Below, in pieces: positions 29,112-64,000 of a stretch of DNA of 64,000 bases (position 1 is the stretch's first letter; the number at the start of each line of letters is the position of its first letter). Under the pieces are notes generated by a model, which was not told where the DNA came from, made no database searches, and saw nothing but the letters and a program-made list of their open reading frames with translations. Source of the stretch: Elysia crispata (lineage: Eukaryota > Mollusca > Gastropoda > Plakobranchidae); NCBI GenBank assembly GCA_033675545.1, contig JAWDGP010002216.1, forward strand, positions 200,001 through 264,000. The letters run 5' to 3'. The position numbers and the translations under genes were made by a program.

Positions 29112-29846
29112 TTCTTTAGTTCAAAAATTTGTTAAGTAAGAAACTATTGAACAATGTATTGTCTATGACCTCATTTACAAAAAAAAATTCAAAAGAAAGC
29201 TGAAATTCACCAAAATTATCACATTTTCCCAGATAATGAAATGCTCTAAGACCAAAAATCAGTCTTTGTTTTCTCAAACAAAAGCTTCTTGTTTTATACC
29301 AAAAAAAAAAAAAAAAAGAAGCCCAGCCTCTGATACAAATATCTTCCAAATGAGAGATAAACTTTACTTTTTATGCCTGAACATTTGCCAAACCTAAAGA
29401 TGTGCTTTATATAGATATTAATTCAGAAGTTTGTTAGGAATCATTCTCAGTATCCACTCATTAGCTTATTGTGGATGAGCTCCGTATAATTTCTTCATGA
29501 GAAAGTGATACTAGTGTTAACAATCTAGTCTTTTTACTGATAAAGAGCTTGTTAAAATTTCATGGCATCCCATTCACAAGTGTGCGACACATGACTGGTC
29601 AATTTTAATAAATAATTTTATATATCGAAATAATGGGAATATAAAGCTCTTAACAGAGGAGAAATTTCAGTTAGATTATGACATGCAAAGTCTCTGTAAC
29701 TGTGAAAAAGCCACAAGATTATTATTCTAAGTTCATTGTAAATGCAGTTCATAATCCTAAAAACAATGTACAGTTGATTATGACAGATGTCTCATTTCCT
29801 ATGTCTCAGCAGGCACGAGGAAGGCATAATGGAGATGGGAAAAGCC

Positions 29847-29852
29847 TTTATT
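29847..29852 (-). promoter_or_regulatory. candidate TBCD polyadenylation signal AATAAA
   Basis: This is the first canonical AATAAA on the minus strand downstream of the TBCD stop codon at 30,165. It would give a 3' untranslated region of roughly 310-340 nt. I cannot exclude longer 3' ends: the AT-rich sequence further left offers other hexamers. Confidence 0.45.
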
Positions 29853-30164
29853 TCTGATCAAAGGTAAAGGCATTCAGTATCAAAACCAGAGAAAATTAAG
29901 TATTTATGATAAGCCACTTAATATCATTTTGAAATGACGATTGAGGAGCGTAGTATTCAAAGTCAGTAAAATCCATGCAATTTTTCATGTCACACTGAAA
30001 ATTAAGAGTCATTGCTTCTCAAATAATCATCACACTCCAGACTTTAAAATTATTGTGGCAAATGAAGAAGTTCTTACAACATATTGGAAATAAGCAGGCA
30101 CATCTATGGCATTTCGCCTTCAGCAAACATCCTGCATCTTTCATTTTTCACAATCCTAAACACA

Positions 30165-60169
<30,005 letters not shown>

Positions 60170-60450
60170 TTTTGTTGAAATGAAGGGTAAACTTTTGTGT
60201 TATCTGGATATTCTGAAATCTAATTGACAAAGGAAAGTGTGTTTTTTATATATAAGAAGATGCGGAGAATGTACTCTCAATGATCTAAATTTGTCAACAA
60301 ACACGGTGACAAAATAGTTACTCAGACGCCATGATCACCATTGATGTCAACAAAACGAGTTCCGGATGTTTAAAAACGAAAGTGAAAGAAGGCTAATAAA
60401 CGTCCTTAACAAGAGTCTGTCTAAATTTTATGGCACCTGAAACATTTCTA
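60170..60450 (-). promoter_or_regulatory. TBCD 5' region / shared promoter with the plus-strand unit
   Basis: On the minus strand a TATATAAA element lies at 60,252-60,245, about 75 nt before the start codon. An ETS-like CCGGAA core lies at 60,365-60,360. If transcription starts above 60,341, the leader contains a 7-codon upstream frame (ATGGTGATCATGGCGTCTGAG then TAA, 60,341-60,318). The plus-strand unit begins within a few hundred bases, which suggests divergent transcription from one promoter. Confidence 0.4.
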
Positions 60451-60607
60451 TTTATAGAATTCATGGAAGGGCTACTCTTTTTGCACAAGCTCCTCTGAGG
60501 CAACAGAGTACCCTTTTCTTGAAAAATCCGTCTGTGGAACCTGAAACATTAGCTTATGACGTAAAGAAGAAAATATTCTTAATTTAAAAACTCGAAGTTG
60601 ATCTCTG
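60450..60607 (+). other. candidate non-coding first exon of a divergent plus-strand gene
   Basis: The sequence ends at a strong donor, ATCTCTG|GTAAGTGAG (GT at 60,608), about 440 bp from the TBCD start codon. The ATG triplets upstream lead only to short frames, so this exon is probably untranslated. The 5' limit is a guess. Confidence 0.35.
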
Positions 60608-61803
60608 GTAAGTGAGGAGCATTTGTTTTACCACTGTTACGACTGTAAACAATTCGCTACGATCAATGAAAATGATACATAATCTGGCAATGTCTTGAAC
60701 AACCGGTAACTTTGGTATAGAAATGACAATGCAAGTTGAAAAAAAAAACCTCAGGAGTCAGATGTTTAAGTATATAGTGCCACTATAGAAAACACTCCAA
60801 CGTTGTATCTTTAAGCGGATCAGTGATATTTATCTAGATCTAGATCTGGATAGATATCATAGCATAATAAAGACTGAACAAAATATCGGCAGGGCGAGGT
60901 CTGTCTCTAGATCTATGTTACAGATGTATTTTCAAAGAGAGCATATAAGTTGTAAACCATTTCAGTGCACCAAATAATTATTATGAAACATCACAGTTCT
61001 TTCCTTGCATCCTGAAGGAACAGTATTATGCTCAGAGCGTCTTTAATTTTCAAAACCACACGCCAATTCACAATCAGCTATTGTATTTGTCTAGACAGAT
61101 CTAAATCAAGAGAGTAAAATTTTGTTAATGCAAATGCATTTAATTTCAAGCACAAAAATACATAAATTCTAAGCTAATCAGTGAAAACAATTATAAATCA
61201 AATGAATTCTTAAGAGGCAGATCTAGTAGCGACTGCTGAACTTGTACAGCACCACAATGACCTTCAATATGGTTTTGGATAGTCACTTGGGGTTGAGTAA
61301 TTAAACCTAGAAGGATCGTATTTTATTTTTATAATATTGATAGATATAATCGAGTATTACTAGATCCAGATCTTGTATTTGAGACATTTAGATGTAATTG
61401 TGACAGGAATATAGCTCCAGGATCAACTTTGCATCTGTATTGCCAAAGAAGACAGCTCTTTTATTACTTCAGAACGTCCAAAATAAAGATCAAATATTCA
61501 AATTTAGTCAATTTTTACTTACTCTGAAATTGATATAGGTATAACTCTAGATCAAGAACATAGTGCAGCTTAAGCATGCAGGATAGTTTCCTTTTTTTCT
61601 TTCAAACATTGAAAGCACGTCTTCAAATAAAACTGAAACTAGATCTAGAGTCCAAAATTTAAACCTAGAAGTGTGGTATTTTTGTTCTAAATCTAGCTTT
61701 TCCAAATGAACAGAGAGAAACACCTCTCCCCCCCCCCCCCCCCAGCAGTGTTTGCAACTCACACCTGCTTATATCTATATACTGAAAATAAATATTTTGA
61801 CAG
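60608..61803. other. putative first intron of the plus-strand gene
   Basis: AT-rich, with several TAGATCTAGATC-type stretches (for example 60,835-60,850). It holds a C-run of about 15 at 61,729-61,743. A coding exon carrying the N terminus may be missed here. Confidence 0.35.
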
Positions 61804-63515
61804 ATATGATTTTGTTCAGCTTTCACTTGTGTTAAATAAATGGACAGCAGGTAGCACTGATAGACAAGAGAAATTAAATTTTGATAATATTTTCACAAAT
61901 CAAGATGTTCAGGCATTGCTTTACTCAGGTTTAATGTATGTTTTATTAAGTTATTTGCATCAAACTTACATTTTTGAATTGTGCTGCAAGTATTGTTTTC
62001 TACACTTTACGGATTGATATAACTGAAGGAAGATGTATGTAAAATACTCCTCTTGTGCTAAAGTATCTTCTGTCTTCTATCTATACATGTCCCCTCCAAA
62101 TTAAACTCCCTCTCTAATGTACTCACTATATTATAATTAATAGGGATATATAATTTTACTCTCATTTATAAAATTTGATTATAATTCCTTGCAAAGGACT
62201 CAAATTCTATAAAGCAAATTATTTGTACTTAAGATAAATTAATTACAATCCATAATAAATTTTCTTTTAACTATGTTACAAACATATTATATATATAGAC
62301 TTATGTGACAAAATAAAAACCCAACAATATTTTAGATTTCCAATATTTATTCTAATGAATTCCCCCCTTCTACATAATACAAAACAAAACAATAATCTTA
62401 ATAAACTAAATAAATATATCTATAAAACAAAATTATAAATTAAACTTACGCTATTAATTCTTATATAAATTCTATCTTATCAATTACATTTTTCTTTTTC
62501 TTTCCTTGTATTCCACGTCTTGCTTCCAACTACCAGATCTTTGTTCACACACCAGTTCTTGTTGTAATAGTCCCTTTTCTTGACTTGTCTTTCTTTACAC
62601 AAAATTGTCTTTTCAGAATATAATAGTTTCTCTTCTCATATATATATATAATTTCTTTTTTTTTTATAACTCAATTCATGAGTTCCGTTTTCTTTATGAG
62701 ATATCAGAATAAGTATAAATTTTTTTCTTGCTCGTCACTTAGGACACAATTTCTTTCTTTTCTTTTATTGACGAAGCAACAAATTGTCCTTTCACTTTTG
62801 CCAATAATAATTTCATATGTTGAAACTTAGGAGATTTGATAAGTTTATTTTGTTAATTTTTGTTTCTTTTTAGTTTCTTCTGTTCGGGGGCTAAATTTTT
62901 ATTACAGTTTTTAATTTAGCGTCAGCTATTCAATCGATCTATATTAACAAAATCAACAATATCATGATTTACTAGACATCATTTAACAAAACTTCTGAAA
63001 GTAAATTAATTATTTCTTTAAATCTCTAAATCTTCTTATTTTACTATTTACGTTAATATTAATTAAAATCAAAATCTTGATCCAGATCTTATAATTTCTC
63101 ACCTCTCCCGATTTAGTTTTACAGATGTAAAATCTCCTGTCTTTCTCAACAAAAATGCTATGTGCGAAGAGGGCGAACCCTCGTGTTCGTCGTCTTTTAT
63201 AGCTCCAAGGCTAAATCTAAGGCTAAGGCTAAGGCTAAGGCACATACATTCTTGCTTTTCATTCCCCCACTGCTTATGAACTTCACTCACAATGTACATA
63301 CACAGAATACTTGCTTGTTTATCTGTTATAAGGGATGGGCATCAATGGTATTACATTTTTTACCCCTGTTGCAACTCTAAAACAGTTGCTTTTTTCATTT
63401 TAGATATTGATTATTCAATACTGTGTTCAGAACTGCAGACTCAATTGACTAAAGGCTTTGCAATGCAAACCAAAATCCTTAGGAAACTAAACAATAGGAG
63501 CACCAGCATTTCAAT
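61804..63515 (+). CDS. partial gene, two phase-compatible exons; loosely CINP-like protein
   Basis: Exon 61,804-61,928 follows the acceptor TATTTTGACAG and ends at TTTACTCAG|GTTTAA. It encodes YDFVQLSLVLNKWTAGST… and leaves one base. Exon 63,404-63,515 follows TTTTTTCATTTTAG, needs exactly one base, and ends at TTTCAAT|GTAAGT. It encodes DIDYSILCSELQTQLTKGFA… The second exon's LCSELQTQL…MQTKILRKL has the look of a coiled coil. It resembles the LCEELQATL…KMEKL segment of CDK2-interacting protein (CINP), and the first exon's short helical segment could fit CINP's region before it. This identification is weak. The start codon and the C terminus (beyond 64,000) are not seen. What else it could be: any small coiled-coil protein. 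Confidence 0.45.
61929..63403. other. putative intron of the plus-strand gene
   Basis: Very AT-rich. It contains a short GGCTAA hexamer repeat (about 63,208-63,241, four to five units, imperfect). No other exon recognised. Confidence 0.35.
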
Positions 63516-64000
63516 GTAAGTCTAAGGCATATTTAATGTAAAAAGTCTATGTACTTAGATCCTGAAAGATCATCTTGTATATGTATTGAGTTTTTGGTGT
63601 ATTTCAATAAATTTTTTTGAAAATCTGCAAGTTTAAGTAATGACATTTTGAACATAAAACTAAAAGATAATAACTTGTAATGGTGAAGCAGATCACATTT
63701 AAAAAAAAATATTACAGGGTTATCTTAAATTACATGTACCTATTAGGCTAAATTGTTACACAATCATGCTAATGTAGAACTAAGAAAGCTAAATTTTTGT
63801 ATTATTTTATTTAATATTGCACAGAACAATTCAATTCTGCCATTAATGATGAGATTTTTTTTAAGTTTTGAACCTTTTCAGACTGGTTTGGTGTAAAATT
63901 TATCTTCACAGTCATCATGACTAACTTTGATTCCCAAGTTAAAATACATCAATTAATAATTTATTCATTTTTTATTAGATGACTGGATAGAAAATAATGT
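63516..64000. other. right edge, putative intron
   Basis: AT-rich sequence after the GTAAGT donor at 63,516. No further exon seen before the window ends. Confidence 0.35.

Noticed and set aside
63208-63241. GGCTAA hexamers resembling an interstitial telomere repeat
   Set aside because: Neither the sequence nor its complement is a rotation of TTAGGG or TTAGGC, and only four to five imperfect units are present.

Overview
This window is nuclear DNA from an invertebrate animal. It is AT-rich, has many introns, and is crowded with long simple repeats (CT/GA, TTC, AAT, AT, T-runs). The conserved gene has a spliced architecture and similarity typical of a lophotrochozoan, and I would guess a mollusc, but nothing in the window fixes the species. 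There are no operons, CRISPR arrays or other prokaryotic features.

The right half (about 29.8-60.35 kb) holds one essentially complete gene on the minus strand: tubulin-specific chaperone D (TBCD, tubulin folding cofactor D). I could place 37 coding exons. Their phases all agree and their lengths sum to 3549 nt, that is 1182 residues plus a stop, close to the length of vertebrate TBCD. Two introns use GC-AG instead of GT-AG ends. The promoter side faces a second, plus-strand transcription unit. Its candidate first-exon donor is at 60,608, and two phase-compatible coding exons lie at 61,804-61,928 and 63,404-63,515. It runs off the right end of the window and resembles CINP only loosely.

The left half (1 to about 29.8 kb) shows no intact protein-coding gene. 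It is repeat-rich and dominated by a direct duplication: copy A (about 255-6486) and copy B (about 11,716-16,110). Each copy begins with a TTC microsatellite. The tract in copy A is enormous (1369 bp, one visible interruption) and the one in copy B is short and interrupted. A mariner-family transposon with TA target duplications and degenerate terminal inverted repeats sits only in copy A, and two CT arrays exist only in copy B, so both arose after the duplication. Between the copies lie a 3' fragment of a non-LTR retrotransposon (9.2-9.6 kb) and a 73-bp minisatellite (10.35-10.85 kb). From 16 to 29.8 kb I see only microsatellites, T/G-rich tracts and unrecognised unique sequence, ending with the probable TBCD polyadenylation signal.

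The main biology is tubulin heterodimer assembly (TBCD) next to a duplicated, microsatellite-driven region that records the order of repeat birth and transposon insertion.
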